A stretch of DNA of 64,000 bases. Source: Ectobius pallidus (taxonomy: Eukaryota; Arthropoda; Insecta; Blattodea; Ectobiidae). Of this stretch, positions 49,712-63,749 are shown piece by piece. The stretch covers positions 868,001 through 932,000 of the forward strand of contig CAXKWD010000015.1 in assembly GCA_964059195.1 (NCBI GenBank), written 5' to 3'. Both the position numbers and the translations under genes were made by a program. The number at the start of each line of letters is the position of its first letter. Positions within the stretch are counted from its first letter, which is position 1. The notes beneath the pieces were generated by a model that saw nothing but the letters and a program-made list of their open reading frames with translations, had not been told where the DNA came from and made no database searches.

Positions 49712-52700
49712 ATGACATTCCTAGGCAACAGTTTCGTATTTGGAGATGGCATTGCTAAGCTACAGTTCCTTGTTCAAAATGTCAATGCTAAGCAACAGTC
49801 AGGTGTTTTAAAAACTTCATTGCTAAGCAACAGTTTCCGGTTTAGACTGGCATCGCTAGGCAACACTTTTGTGATAGAAAAATTTAATTGTTGGCAGCCA
49901 AATTGTCTTTAAAAGTTACATTGCTAGGAAAAGTTACGACTTTGAAAAATGCATTGAAAGGTAAAGGTTTTTTGTCCGAAATTGACATTGCTACGCAACA
50001 GTATGTTTTTTTAAAAGCTTTTAATAGGTAGCAATATTATGTTTAAGAATGACATTGCTAAGCAACAGATCTTTTTGATGACCTTGCTAGGCAACAGTTT
50101 CCGGTTTAGACTGGCATGGCTAGGCAAAACTTTCGTGATAGAAAAATTACATTGTTAGGCAGACAAATAGTATTTAAAAATTACATTGCTAGGAAAACGT
50201 TTCGTCTTCGAATAATGCACTGAAATGTAAACGTTTTGTGTCTGAAATTGACATAGCTACGCAACAGTATATATTTTAAAAGTTTATAATAGGTAGCAAT
50301 ATTGTGTTTATAAATGACATTGCTAAGAAAAGTTATTTTTTATGACATTGCTAGGCAACAGTTTCCGGTTTAAAATGGCATTGCTAGGCAACACTTTCGT
50401 GTTTTAAAACTCATTGCTAGGCAACAGTATTCTTTCTGTTCAAGCAAAATTTACAACCCATGTTTTGCCATTAGCATTTCACCGATATTTTCATTGTATG
50501 TATTGATCATTGAGGGATTAAAAACTATTCCTTATAGATGACATTGCTAGGCAACAGTTTCGTATTTGGAGATGGCATTGCTAAGCTACAGTTTCTTGTT
50601 CAAGATGTCAATGCTAAGCAACAGTCAGGTGTTTTAAAAACATCATTGCTAAGCAACAGTTTCCGGTTTAGACTGGCATCGCTAGGCAACACTTTTGTGA
50701 TAGAAAAATCTAATTGTTAGGCAGCCAAATTGTCTTTAAAAGTTACATTGCTAGGAAAAGTTACGACTTTGAAAAATGCATTGAAAGGTAAAGGTTTTGT
50801 GTCAGAAATTGACATATCTCCGCAACAGTATCTTTTTTTAAAAGCTTTTAATAGGTAGCAATATTATGATTAAAAATGATATTGCTAAGCAACAGATCTT
50901 TTTGATGACATTGCTAGGCAACAGTTTCCGGTTTAGACTGGCATGGCTAGGCAAAACTTTCGTGATATAAAAATTACATTGTTAGGCAGCCAAATAGTAT
51001 TTAAAAATTACATTGCTAGGAAAAAGTTTCGTCTTTGAATAATGCATTGAAATGTAAAAGTTTGGTGTCTGAAATTGACATTGCTACGCAACAGGATATA
51101 TTTTAAAAGTTTATAATAGGTAGCAATATTGTGTTTATAAATGACATTGCTAAGAAAAGTTATTTTTTGTGACATTGCTAGGCAACAGTTTCCGGTTTAA
51201 AATGGCATTGCTAGGCAACACTTTCGTGTTAAAACTCATTGCTAGGCAACAGTATTCTTTCTATTCAAGCAAAATTTACAACCCATGTTTTGCCATTAGC
51301 ATTTCACCGATATTTTCATTGTATGTATTGATCATGGAGGGATTAAAAACTATTCCTTATAGATGACATTGCTAGGCAACAGTTTCGTATTTGGAGATGG
51401 CATTGCTAAGCTACAGTTTCTTGTTCAAAATGTCAATGCTAAGCAACAGTCAGGTGTTTTAAAAACTTCATTGCTAAGCCACAGTTTCCGGTTTAGACTG
51501 GCATCGCTAGGCAACACTTTTGTGATAGAAAAAATTTAATTGTTGGCAGCCAAATTGTCTTTAAAAGTTACATTGCTAAGAAAAGTTACGACTTTGAAAA
51601 ATGCATTGAAAGGTAAAGGTTTTTTGTCCGAAATTGACATTGCTACGCAACAGTATCTTTTTTTAAAAGCTTTTAATAGGTAGCAATATTATGTTTAAGA
51701 ATGACATTGCTAAGCAACAGATCTTTTTGATGACTTTGCTAGGCAACAGTTTCCGGTTTAGACTGGCATGGCTAGGCAAAACTTTCGTGATAGAAAAATT
51801 ACATTGTTAGGCAGCCAAATTGTATTTAAAAATTACATTGCTAGGAAAAAGTTTCACTTTGAAAAATGCATTGAAATGTAAAAGTTTTGTGTCTGAAATT
51901 GACATTGCTACGCAACAGTATATTTTTTTTAAAAGTTTATAATAGGTAGCAATATTGTGTTTAAAAATGACATTGCTAAGCAACAGTTCTTTTTGACGAC
52001 ATTGCTAGGCAACAGTTCCCGGTTTAAAATGGCATTGCTAGGCAACACTTTCGTGTTTTAAAACTCATTGCTAGGCAACAGTATTCTTTCTGTTCAAGCA
52101 AAATTTACAACCCATGTTTTGCCATTAGCATTTCACCGATATTTTCAGTGTATGTATTGATCATTGAGGGATTAAAAACTATTCCTTATAGATGACATTG
52201 CTAGGCAACAGTTTCGTATTTGGAGATGGCATTGCTAAGCTACAGTTTCTTGTTCAAGATGTCAATGCTAAGCAACAGTCAGGTGTTTTAAAAACATCAT
52301 TGCTAAGCAACAGTTTCCGGTTTAGACTGGCATCGCTAGGCAACACTTTTGTGATAGAAAAATCTAATTGTTAGGCAGCCAAATTGTCTTTAAAAGTTAC
52401 ATTGCTAGGAAAAGTTACGACTTTGAAAAAGGCATTGAAAGGTAAAGGTTTTGTGTCAGAAATTGACATATCTCCGCAACAGTATCTTTTTTTAAAAGCT
52501 TTTAACAGGTAGCAATATTATGATTAAAAATGACATTGCTAAGCAACAGATCTTTTTGATGACATTGCTAGGCAACAGTTTCCGGTTTAGACTGGCATGG
52601 CTAGGCAAAACTTTCGTGATAGAAAAATTACATTCTTAGGCAGCCAAATAGTATTTAAAAATTACATTGCTAGGAAAAAGTTTCGTCTTTGAATAATGCA

Positions 52701-53016
52701 TTGAAATGTAAAAGTTTGGTGTCTGAAATTGACATAGCTACGCAACAGTATATATTTTAAAAGTTTATAATAGGTAGCAATATTGTGTTTATAAATGACA
52801 TTGCTAAGAAAAGTTATTTTATATGACATTGCTAGGCAACAGTTTCCGGTTTAAAATGGCATTGCTAGGCAACACTTTCGTGTTAAAACTCATTGCTAGG
52901 CAACAGTATTCTTTCTATTCAAGCAAAATGTACAACCCATGTTTTGCCATTAGCATTTCACCGATATTTTCATTGTATGTATTGATCATTGAGGGATTAA
53001 AAACTATTCCTTATAG
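48060..53016 (+). repeat. Diverged partial copy of the nine-unit repeat (U57-U62)
   Basis: Unit heads lie at 48060, 48887, 49712, 50538, 51363 and 52192. Lengths and class order (II'', I, IIa, III, II, I') match U30-U35 and U39-U44 at offsets of 22,568-22,570 bp relative to the first copy. It lacks several private marks of the 7434-bp copies, for example AAAAGTTTGG is kept where they have AAAAGTTAAG. It therefore split off before the recent amplification or was corrected since. Private changes include TTTTTTGTGACATTG (about 51165), GCTAAGCCACAG (about 51473), TTTTAACAGG (about 52501) and ACATTCTTAGGC (about 52630). Confidence 0.8.
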
Positions 53017-55493
53017 ATGACATTCCTAGGCAACAGTTTCGTATTTGGAGATGGCATTGCTAAGCTACAGTTTCTTGTTCAAAATGTCAATGCTAAGCAA
53101 CAGTCAGGTGTTTTAAAAACTTCATTGCTAAGCAACAGTTTCCGGTTTAGACTGGCATCGCTAGGCAACACTTTTGTGATAGAAAAATTTAATTGTTGGC
53201 AGCCAAATTGTCTTTAAAAGTTACATTGCTAGGAAAAGTTACGACTTTGAAAAATGCATTGAAAGGTAAAGGTTTTTTGACCGAAATTGACATTGCTACG
53301 CAACAGTATCTTTTTTTAAAAGCTTTTAATAGGTAGCAATATTATGTTTAAGAATGACATTGCTAAGCAACAGATCTTTTTGATGACTTTGCTAGGCAAC
53401 AGTTTCCGGTTTAGACTGGCATGGCTAGGCAAAACTTTCGTGATAGAAAAATTACATTGTTAGGCAGACAAATAGTATTTAAAAATTACATTGCTAGGAA
53501 AAAGTTTCGTCTTCGAATAATGCATTGAAATGTAAAAGTTTGGTGTCTGAAATTGACATTGCTACGCAACAGGATATATTTTAAAAGTTTATAATAGGTA
53601 GCAATATTGTGTTTATAAATGACATTGCTAAGAAAAGTTATTTTTTATGACATTGCTAGGCAACAGTTTCCGGTTTAAAATGGCATTGCTAGGCAACACT
53701 TTCGTGTTAAAACTCATTGCTAGGCAACAGTATTCTTTCTATTCAAGCAAAATTTACAACCCATGTTTTGCCATTAGCATTTCACCGATATTTTCATTGT
53801 ATGTATTGATCATGGAGGCATTAAAAACTATTCCTTATAGATGACATTGCTAGGCAACCGTTTCGTATTTGGAGATGGCATTGCTAAGCTACAGTTTCTT
53901 GTTCAAAATGTCAATGCTAAGCAACAGTCAGGTGTTTTAAAAACTTCATTGCTAAGCAACAGTTTCCGGTTTAGACTGGCATCGCTAGGCAACACTTTTG
54001 TGATAGAAAAAATTTAATTGTTGGCAGCCAAATTGTCTTTAAAAGTTACATTGCTAGGAAAAGTTACGACTTTGAAAAATGCATTGAAAGGTAAAGGTTT
54101 TTTGTCCGAAATTGACATTGCTACGCAACAGTATCTTTTTTTAAAAGCTTTTAATAGGTAGCAATATTATGTTTAAGAATGACATTGCTAAGCAACAGAT
54201 CTTTTTGATGACTTTGCTAGGCAACAGTTTCCGGTTTAGACTGGCATGGCTAGGCAAAACTTTCGTGATAGAAAAATTACATTGTTAGGCAGCCAAATTG
54301 TATTTAAAAATTACATTGCTAGGAAAAAGTTTCACTTTGAAAAATGCATTGAAATGTAAAAGTTTTGTGTCTGAAATTGACATTGCTACGCAACAGTATA
54401 TTTTTTTAAAAGTTTATAATAGGTAGCAATATTGTGTTTAAAAATGACATTGCTAAGCAACAGTTCTTTTTGACGACATTGCTAGGCAACAGTTCCCGGT
54501 TTAAAATGGCATTGCTAGGCAACACTTTCGTGTTTTAAAACTCATTGCTAGGCAACAGTATTCTTTCTGTTCAAGCAAAATTTACAACCCATGTTTTGCC
54601 ATTAGCATTTCACCGATATTTTCAGTGTATGTATTGATCATTGAGGGATTAAAAACTATTCCTTATAGATGACATTGCTAGGCAACAGTTTCGTATTTGG
54701 AGATGGCATTGCTAAGCTACAGTTTCTTGTTCAAGATGTCAATGCTAAGCAACAGTCAGGTGTTTTAAAAACATCATTGCTAAGCAACAGTTTCCGGTTT
54801 AGACTGGCATCGCTAGGCAACACTTTTGTGATAGAAAAATCTAATTGTTAGGCAGCCAAATTGTCTTTAAAAGTTACATTGCTAGGAAAAGTTACGACTT
54901 TGAAAAATGCATTGAAAGGTAAAGGATTTTTGGCAGAAATTGACATTGCTACGCAACAGTATCTTTTTTTAAAAGCTTTTAATAGGTAGCAATATTATGA
55001 TTAAAAATGACATTGCTAAGCAACAGATCTTTTTGATGACATTGCTAGGCAACAGTTTCCGGTTTAGACTGGCATGGCTAGGCAAAACTTTCGTGATAGA
55101 AAAATTACATTGTTAGGCAGCCAAATAGTATTTAAAAATTACATTGCTAGGAAAAAGTTTCGTCTTTGAATAATGCATTGAAATGTAAAAGTTTGGTGTC
55201 TGAAATTGACATAGCTACGCAACAGTATATATTTTAAAAGTTTATAATAGGTAGCAATATTGTGTTTATAAATGACATTGCTAAGAAAAGTTATTTTATA
55301 TGACATTGCTAGGCAACAGTTTCCGGTTTAAAATGGCATTGCTAGGCAACACTTTCGTGTTAAAACTCATTGCTAGGCAACAGTATTCTTTCTATTCAAG
55401 CAAAATGTACAACCCATGTTTTGCCATTAGCATTTCACCGATATTTTCATTGTATGTATTGATCATTGAGGGATTAAAAACTATTCCTTATAG
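53017..55493 (+). repeat. Mixed-class units U63-U65 (tails III*, II, I')
   Basis: Unit heads lie at 53017, 53841 and 54669. The start of U63 continues the U62/U35 lineage. It changes near 53463 to the GGCAGACAAATAG form of segment B that leads to the class III* tail (CATGGAGGCATT, GGCAACCGTTTCG). U64 and U65 are ordinary units. No other sequence is present. Confidence 0.8.
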
Positions 55494-57147
55494 ATGACAT
55501 TCCTAGGCAACAGTTTCGTATTTGGAGATGGCATTGCTAAGCTACAGTTTCTTGTTCAAAATGTCAATGCTAAGCAACAGTCAGGTGTTTTAAAAACTTC
55601 ATTGCTAAGCAACAGTTTCCGGTTTAGACTGGCATCGCTAGGCAACACTTTTGTGATAGAAAAATTTAATTGTTGGCAGCCAAATTGTCTTTAAAAGTTA
55701 CATTGCTAGGAAAAGTTACGACTTTGAAAAATGCATTAAAAGGTAAAGGTTTTTTGACCGAAATTGACATTGCTACGCAACAGTATCTTTTTTTAAAAGC
55801 TTTTAATAGGTAGCAATATTATGTTTAAGAATGACATTGCTAAGCAACAGATCTTTTTGATGACTTTGCTAGGCAACAGTTTCCGGTTTAGACTGGCATG
55901 GCTAGGCAAAACTTTCGTGATAGAAAAATTACATTGTTAGGCAGCCAAATTGTATTTAAAAGTTACATTGCTAGGAAAAGTTACGACTTTGAAAAATGCA
56001 TTGAAATGTAAAAGTTTTGTGTCTGAAATTGACATTGCTACGCAACAGTATATTTTTTTAAAAGTTTATATTAGGTAGCAATATTGTGTTTAAAAATGAC
56101 ATTGCTAAGCAACAGTTCTTTTTGACGACATTGCTAGGCAACAGTTCCCGGTTTAAAATGGCATTGCCAGGCAACACTTTCGTGTTTTAAAACTCATTGC
56201 TAGGCAACAGTATTCTTTCTATTCAAGCAAAATGTACAACCCATGTTTTGCCATTAGCATTTCACCGATATTTTCATTGTATGTATTGATCATTGAGGGA
56301 TTAAAAACTATTCCTTATAGATGACATTCCTAGGCAACAGTTTCGTATTTGGAGATGGCATTGCTAAGCTACAGTTTCTTGTTCAAAATGTCAATGCTAA
56401 GCAACAGTCAGGTGTTTTAAAAACTTCATTGCTAAGCAACAGTTTCCGGTTTAGACTGGCATCGCTAGGCAACACTTTTGTGATAGAAAAATTTAATTGT
56501 TGGCAGCCAAATTGTCTTTAAAAGTTACATTGCTAGGAAAAGTTACGACTTTGAAAAATGCATTGAAAGGTAAAGGTTTTTTGACCGAAATTGACATTGC
56601 TACGCAACAGTATCTTTTTTTAAAAGCTTTTAATAGGTAGCAATATTATGTTTAAGAATGACATTGCTAAGCAACAGATCTTTTTGATGACTTTGCTAGG
56701 CAACAGTTTCCGGTTTAGACTGGCATGGCTAGGCAAAACTTTCGTGATAGAAAAATTACATTGTTAGGCAGCCAAATTGTATTTAAAAGTTACATTGCTA
56801 GGAAAAGTTACGACTTTGAAAAATGCATTGAAATGTAAAAGTTTTGTGTCTGAAATTGACATTGCTACGCAACAGTATATTTTTTTAAAAGTTTATATTA
56901 GGTAGCAATATTGTGTTTAAAAATGACATTGCTAAGCAACAGTTCTTTTTGACGACATTGCTAGGCAACAGTTCCCGGTTTAAAATGGCATTGCCAGGCA
57001 ACACTTTCGTGTTTTAAAACTCATTGCTAGGCAACAGTATTCTTTCTATTCAAGCAAAATTTACAACCCATGTTTTGCCATTACCATTTCACCGATATTT
57101 TCATTGTATGTATTGATCATTGAGGGATTAAAAACTATTCCTTATAG
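55494..57147 (+). repeat. Tandem duplication of one 827-bp unit with chimeric II'/I' tail (U66-U67)
   Basis: U66 (55494-56320) and U67 (56321-57147) are nearly identical. I saw GCATTAAAAGG against GCATTGAAAGG, a T/G difference at about 56232 and a TTACCATTTC change at about 57083. The tail of U66 begins as class II' (CCCGG, GCCAGGC, GTTTTAAAACTC) and finishes as class I' (AAAATGTACAAC, then an ATTCCTAGG head). The crossover lies between about 56190 and 56233. This is what unequal exchange between units offset by one would leave. Confidence 0.87.
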
Positions 57148-59623
57148 ATGACATTGCTAGGCAACAGTTTCGTATTTGGAGATGGCATTGCTAAGCTACA
57201 GTTCCTTGTTCAAAATGTCAATGCTAAGCAACAGTCAGGTGTTTTAAAAACTTCATTGCTAAGCAACAGTTTCCGGTTTAGACTGGCATCGCTAGGCAAC
57301 ACTTTTGTGATAGAAAAATCTAATTGTTAGGCAGCCAAATTGTCTTTAAAAGTTACATTGCTAGGAAAAGTTACGACTTTGAAAAATGCATTGAAAGGTA
57401 AAGGATTTTTGGCAGAAATTGACATTGCTACGCAACAGTATCTGTTTTTAAAAGCTTTTAATAGGTAGCAATATTATGTTTAAAAATGACATTGCTAAGC
57501 AACAGATCTTTTTGATGACATTGCTAGGCAACAGTTTCCGGTTTAGACTGGCATGGCTAGGCAAAACTTTCGTGATAGAAAAATTACATTGTTAGGCAGC
57601 CAAATTGTATTTAAAAATTACATTGCTAGGAAAAAGTTTCACTTTGAAAAATGCATTGAAATGTAAAAGTTTTGTGTCTGAAATTGACATTGCTACGCAA
57701 CAGTATATTTTTTTAAAAGTTTATAATATGTAGCAATATTGTGTTTATAAATGACATTGCTAAGAAAAGTTATTTTTTATGACATTGCTAGGCAACAGTT
57801 TCCGGTTTAAAATGGCATTGCTAGGCAACACTTTCGTGTTAAAACTCATTGCTAGGCAACAGTATTCTTTCTATTCAAGCAAAATTTACAACCCATGTTT
57901 TGCCATTAGCATTTCACCGATATTTTCATTGTATGTATTGATCATTGAGGGATTAAAAACTGTTCCTTATAGATGACATTCCTAGGCAACAGTTTCGTAT
58001 TTGGAGATGGCATTGCTAAGCTACAGTTTCTTGTTCAAAATGTCAATGCTAAGCAACAGTCAGGTGTTTTAAAAACATCATTGCTAAGCAACAGTTTCCG
58101 GTTTAGACTGGCATCGCTAGGCAACACTTTTGTGATAGAAAGATCTAATTGTTAGGCAGCCAAATTGTCTTTAAAAGTTACATTGCTAGGAAAAGTTACG
58201 ACTTTGAAAAATGCATTGAAAGGTAAAGGATTTTTGGCAGAAATTGACATTGCTACGCAACAGTATCTTTTTTAAAAGCTTTTAATAGGTAGCAATATTA
58301 TGATTAAAAATGACATTGCTAAGCAACAGATCTTTTTGATGACATTGCTAGGCAACAGTTTCCGGTTTAGACTGGCATGGCTAGGCAAAACTTTCGTGAT
58401 AGAAAAATTACATTGTTAGGCAGCCAAATAGTATTTAAAAATTACATTGCTAGGAAAAAGTTTCGTCTTTGAATAATGCATTGAAATGTAAAAGTTTGGT
58501 GTCTGAAATTTACATAGCTACGCAACAGTATATATTTTAAAAGTTTATAATAGGTAGCAATATTGTGTTTATAAATGACATTGCTAAGAAAAGTTATTTT
58601 ATATGTCATTGCTAGGCAACAGTTTCCGGTTTAAAATGGCATTGCTAGGCAACACTTTCGTGTTAAAACTCATTGCTAGGCAACAGTATTCTTTCTATTC
58701 AAGCAAAATGTACAACCCATGTTTTGCCATTAGCATTTCACCGATATTTTCATTGTATGTATTCATCATTGAGGGATTAAAAACTATTCCTTATAGATGA
58801 CATTCCTAGGCAACAGTTTCGTATTTGGAGATGGCATTGCTAAGCTACAGTTTCTTGTTCAAAATGTCAATGCTAAGCAACAGTCAGGTGTTTTAAAAAC
58901 TTCATTGCTAAGCAACAGTTTCCGGTTTAGACTGGCATCGCTAGGCAACACTTTTGTGATAGAAAAATTTAATTGTTGGCAGCCAAATTGTCTTTAAAAG
59001 TTACATTGCTAGGAAAAGTTACGACTTTGAAAAATGCATTGAAAGGTAAAGGTTTTTTGACCGAAATTGACATTGCTACGCAACAGTATCTTTTTTTAAA
59101 AGCTTTTAATAGGTAGCAATATTATGTTTAAGAATGACATTGCTAAGCAACAGATCTTTTTGATGACTTTGCTAGGCAACAGTTTCCGGTTTAGACTGGC
59201 ATGGCTAGGCAAAACTTTCGTGATAGAAAAATTACATTGTTAGGCAGCCAAATTGTATTTAAAAGTTACATTGCTAGGAAAAGTTACGACTTTGAAAAAT
59301 GCATTGAAATGTAAAAGTTTTGTGTCTGAAATTGACATTGCTACGCAACAGTATATTTTTTTAAAAGTTTATATTAGGTAGCAATATTGTGTTTAAAAAT
59401 GACATTGCTAAGCAACAGTTCTTTTTGACGACATTGCTAGGCAACAGTTCCCGGTTTAAAATGGCATTGCCAGGCAACACTTTCGTGTTTTAAAACTCAT
59501 TGCTAGGCAACAGTATTCTTTCTATTCAAGCAAAATTTACAACCCATGTTTTGCCATTAGCATTTCACCGATATTTTCCTTGTATGTATTGATCATTGAG
59601 GGATTAAAAACTATTCCTTATAG
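57148..59623 (+). repeat. Mixed-class units U68-U70 (tails I, I', II')
   Basis: Unit heads lie at 57148, 57973 and 58797. U69 has an ATTCCTAGG head followed by AAAACATCATTG, a combination not typical of either parent class. It also has private changes GAAAGATCTAATTG (about 58139), GAAATTTACATAGC (about 58506), TATGTCATTGC (about 58602) and GTATTCATCATTG (about 58761). U70 carries TTTTCCTTGTATG at about 59576. Confidence 0.8.
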
Positions 59624-62600
59624 ATGACATTGCTAGGCAACAGTTTCGTATTTGGAGATGGCATTGCTAAGCTACAGTTCCTTGTTCAAAATGTCAATGC
59701 TAAGCAACAGTCAGGTGTTTTAAAAACTTCATTGCTAAGCAACAGTTTCCGGTTTAGACTGGCATCGCTAGGCAACACTTTTGTGATAGAAAAATCTAAT
59801 TGTTAGGCAGCCAAATTGTCTTTAAAAGTTACATTGCTAGGAAAAGTTACGACTTTGAAAAATGCATTGAAAGGTAAAGGATTTTTGGCAGAAATTGACA
59901 TTGCTACGCAACAGTATCTGTTTTTAAAAGCTTTTAATAGGTAGCAATATTATGTTTAAAAATGACATTGCTAAGCAACAGATCTTTTTGATGACATTGC
60001 TAGGCAACAGTTTCCGGTTTAGACTGGCATGGCTAGGCAAAACTTTCGTGATAGAAAAATTACATTGTTAGGCAGCCAAATTGTATTTAAAAATTACATT
60101 GCTAGGAAAAAGTTTCACTTTGAAAAATGCATTGAAATGTAAAAGTTTTGTGTCTGAAATTGACATTGCTACGCAACAGTATATTTTTTTAAAAGTTTAT
60201 AATATGTAGCAATATTGTGTTTATAAATGACATTGCTAAGAAAAGTTATTTTTTATGACATTGCTAGGCAACAGTTTCCGGTTTAAAATGGCATTGCTAG
60301 GCAACACTTTCGTGTTAAAACTCATTGCTAGGCAACAGTATTCTTTCTATTCAAGCAAAATTTACAACCCATGTTTTGCCATTAGCATTTCACCGATATT
60401 TTCATTGTATGTATTGATCACTGAGGGATTAAAAACTATTCCTTATAGATGACATTCCTAGGCAACAGTTTCGTATTTGGAGATGGCATTACTAAGCTAC
60501 AGTTTCTTGTTCAAAATGTCAATGCTAAGCAACAGTCAGGTGTTTTAAAAACTTCATTGCTAAGCAACAGTTTCCGGTTTAGACTGGCATCGCTAGGCAA
60601 CACTTTTGTGATAGAAAAATTTAAATGTTGGCAGCCAAATTGTCTTTAAAAGTTACATTGCTAGGAAAACTTACGACTTTGAAAAATGCATTGAAAGGTA
60701 AAGGTTTTTTGTCCGAAATTGACATTGCTACGCAACAGTATCTTTTTTTAAAAGCTTTTAATAGGTAGCAATATTATGTTTAAGAATGACATTGCTAAGC
60801 AACAGATCTTTTTGATGACCTTGCTAGGCAACAGTTTCCGGTTTAGACTGGCATGGCTAGGCAAAACTTTCGTGATAGAAAAATTACATTGTTAGGCAGA
60901 CAAATAGTATTTAAAAATTACATTGCTAGGAAAAAGTTTCGTCTTCGAATAATGCATTGAAATGTAAAAGTTTGGTGTCTGAAATTGACATTGCTACGCA
61001 ACAGGATATATTTTAAAAGTTTATAATAGGTAGCAATATTGTGTTTATAAATGACATTGCTAAGAAAAGTTATTTTTTATGACATTGCTAGGCAACAGTT
61101 TCCGGTTTAAAATGGCATTGCTAGGCAACACTTTCGTGTTAAAACTCATTGCTAGGCAACAGTATTCTTTCTATTCAAGCAAAATTTACAACCCATGTTT
61201 TGCCATTAGCATTTCACCGATATTTTCATTGTATGTATTGATCATGGAGGCATTAAAAACTATTCCTTATAGATGACATTGCTAGGCAACCGTTTCGTAT
61301 TTGGAGATGGCATTGCAAAGCTACAGTTTCTTGTTCAAAATGTCAATGCTAAGCAACAGTCAGGTGTTTTAAAAACTTCATTGCTAAGCAACAGTTTCCG
61401 GTTTAGACTGGCATCGCTAGGCAACACTTTTGTGATAGAAAAAATTTAATTGTTGGCAGCCAAATTGTCTTTAAAAGTTACATTGCTAGGAAAAGTTACG
61501 ACTTTGAAAAATGCATTGAAAGGTAAAGGTTTTTTGTCCGAAATTGACATTGCTACGCAACAGTATCTTTTTTTAAAAGCTTTTAATAGGTAGCAATATT
61601 ATGTTTAAGAATGACATTGCTAAGCAACAGATCTTTTTGATGACTTTGCTAGACAACAGTTTCCGGTTTAGACTGGCATGGCTAGGCAAAACTTTCGTGA
61701 TAGAAAAATTACATTGTTAGGCAGCCAAATTGTATTTAAAAATTACATTGCTAGGAAAAAGTTTCACTTTGAAAAATTCATTGAAATGTAAAAGTTTTGT
61801 GTCTGAAATTGACATTGCTACGCAACAGTATATTTTTTTAAAAGTTTATAATAGGTAGCAATATTGTGTTTAAAAATGACATTGCTAAGCAACAGTTCTT
61901 TTTGACGACATTGCTAGGCAACAGTTCCCGGTTTAAAATGGCATTGCTAGGCAACACTTTCGTGTTTTAAAACTCATTGCTAGGCAACAGTATTCTTTCT
62001 GTTCAAGCAAAATTTACAACCCATGTTTTGCCATTAGCATTTCACCGATATTTTCATTGTATGTATTGATCATTGAGGGATTAAAAACTATTCCTTATAG
62101 ATGACATTGCTAGGCAACAGTTTCGTATTTGGAGATGGCATTGCTAAGCTACAGTTCCTTGTTCAAAATGTCAATGCTAAGCAACAGTCAGGTGTTTTAA
62201 AAACTTCATTGCTAAGCAACAGTTTCCGGTTTAGACTGGCATCGCTAGGCAACACTTTTGTGATAGAAAAATCTAATTGTTAGGCAGCCAAATTGTCTTT
62301 AAAAGTTACATTGCTAGGAAAAGTTACGACTTTGAAAAATGCATTGAAAGGTAAAGGATTTTTGGCAGAAATTGACATTGCTACGCAACAGTATCTGTTT
62401 TTAAAAGCTTTTAATAGGTAGCAATATTATGTTTAAAAATGACATTGCTAAGCAACAGATCATTTTGATGACATTGCTAGGCAACAGTTTCCGGTTTAGA
62501 CTGGCATGGCTAGGCAAAACTTTCGTGATAGAAAAATTACATTGTTAGGCAGCCAAATTGTATTTAAAAATTACATTGCTAGGAAAAAGTTTCACTTTGA

Positions 62601-63749
62601 AAAATGCATTGAAATGTAAAAGTTTTGTGTCTGAAATTGACATTGCTACGCAACAGTATATTTTTTTAAAAGTTTATAATATGTAGCAATATTGTGTTTA
62701 TAAATGACATTGCTAAGAAAAGTTATTTTTTATGACATTGCTAGGCAACAGTTTCCGGTTTAAAATGGCATTGCTAGGCAACACTTTCGTGTTAAAACTC
62801 ATTGCTAGGCAACAGTATTCTTTCTATTCAAGCAAAATTTACAACCCATGTTTTGCCATTAGCATTTCACCGATATTTTCATTGTATGTATTGATCATTG
62901 AGGGATTAAAAACTATTCCTTATAGATGACATTCCTAGGCAACAGTTTCGTATTTGGAGATGGCATTACTAAGCTACAGTTTCTTGTTCAAAATGTCAAT
63001 GCTAAGCAACAGTCAGGTGTTTTAAAAACTTCATTGCTAAGCAACAGTTTCCGGTTTAGACTGGCATCGCTAGGCAACACTTTTGTGATAGAAAAATTTA
63101 AATGTTGGCAGCCAAATTGTCTTTAAAAGTTACATTGCTAGGAAAACTTACGACTTTGAAAAATGCATTGAAAGGTAAAGGTTTTTTGTCCGAAATTGAC
63201 ATTGCTACGCAACAGTATCTTTTTTTAAAAGCTTTTAATAGGTAGCAATATTATGTTTAAGAATGACATTGCTAAGCAACAGATCTTTTTGATGACCTTG
63301 CTAGGCAACAGTTTCCGGTTTAGACTGGCATGGCTAGGCAAAACTTTCGTGATAGAAAAATTACATTGTTAGGCAGACAAATAGTATTTAAAAATTACAT
63401 TGCTAGGAAAAAGTTTCGTCTTCGAATAATGCATTGAAATGTAAAAGTTTGGTGTCTGAAATTGACATTGCTACGCAACAGGATATATTTTAAAAGTTTA
63501 TAATAGGTAGCAATATTGTGTTTATAAATGACATTGCTAAGAAAAGTTATTTTTTATGACATTGCTAGGCAACAGTTTCCGGTTTAAAATGGCATTGCTA
63601 GGCAACACTTTCGTGTTAAAACTCATTGCTAGGCAACAGTATTCTTTCTATTCAAGCAAAATTTACAACCCATGTTTTGCCATTAGCATTTCACCGATAT
63701 TTTCATTGTATGTATTGATCATGGAGGCATTAAAAACTATTCCTTATAG
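59624..63749 (+). repeat. Three-unit (2477 bp) local duplication, U71-U73 and U74-U76
   Basis: Unit heads 59624, 60449 and 61273 recur as 62101, 62926 and 63750, all 2477 bp apart. Rare changes shared at this offset are GCATTACTAAGC (about 60487 and 62964), TTTAAATGTTGGC (about 60610 and 63087), AAAACTTACGAC (about 60666 and 63143) and GGCAACCGTTTCG (about 61285 and 63762). Differences include CACTGAGGG at about 60419 and GCATTGCAAAGC at about 61310. The left breakpoint lies in the tail near 62.00-62.06 kb. The right one lies by about 63853, where U76 changes to AAAACATCATTG. Confidence 0.87.

Noticed and set aside
49479..49715. 78-codon open frame
   Set aside because: It is made by joining two tail types at an exchange junction; upstream codons are just the read-through of a core.
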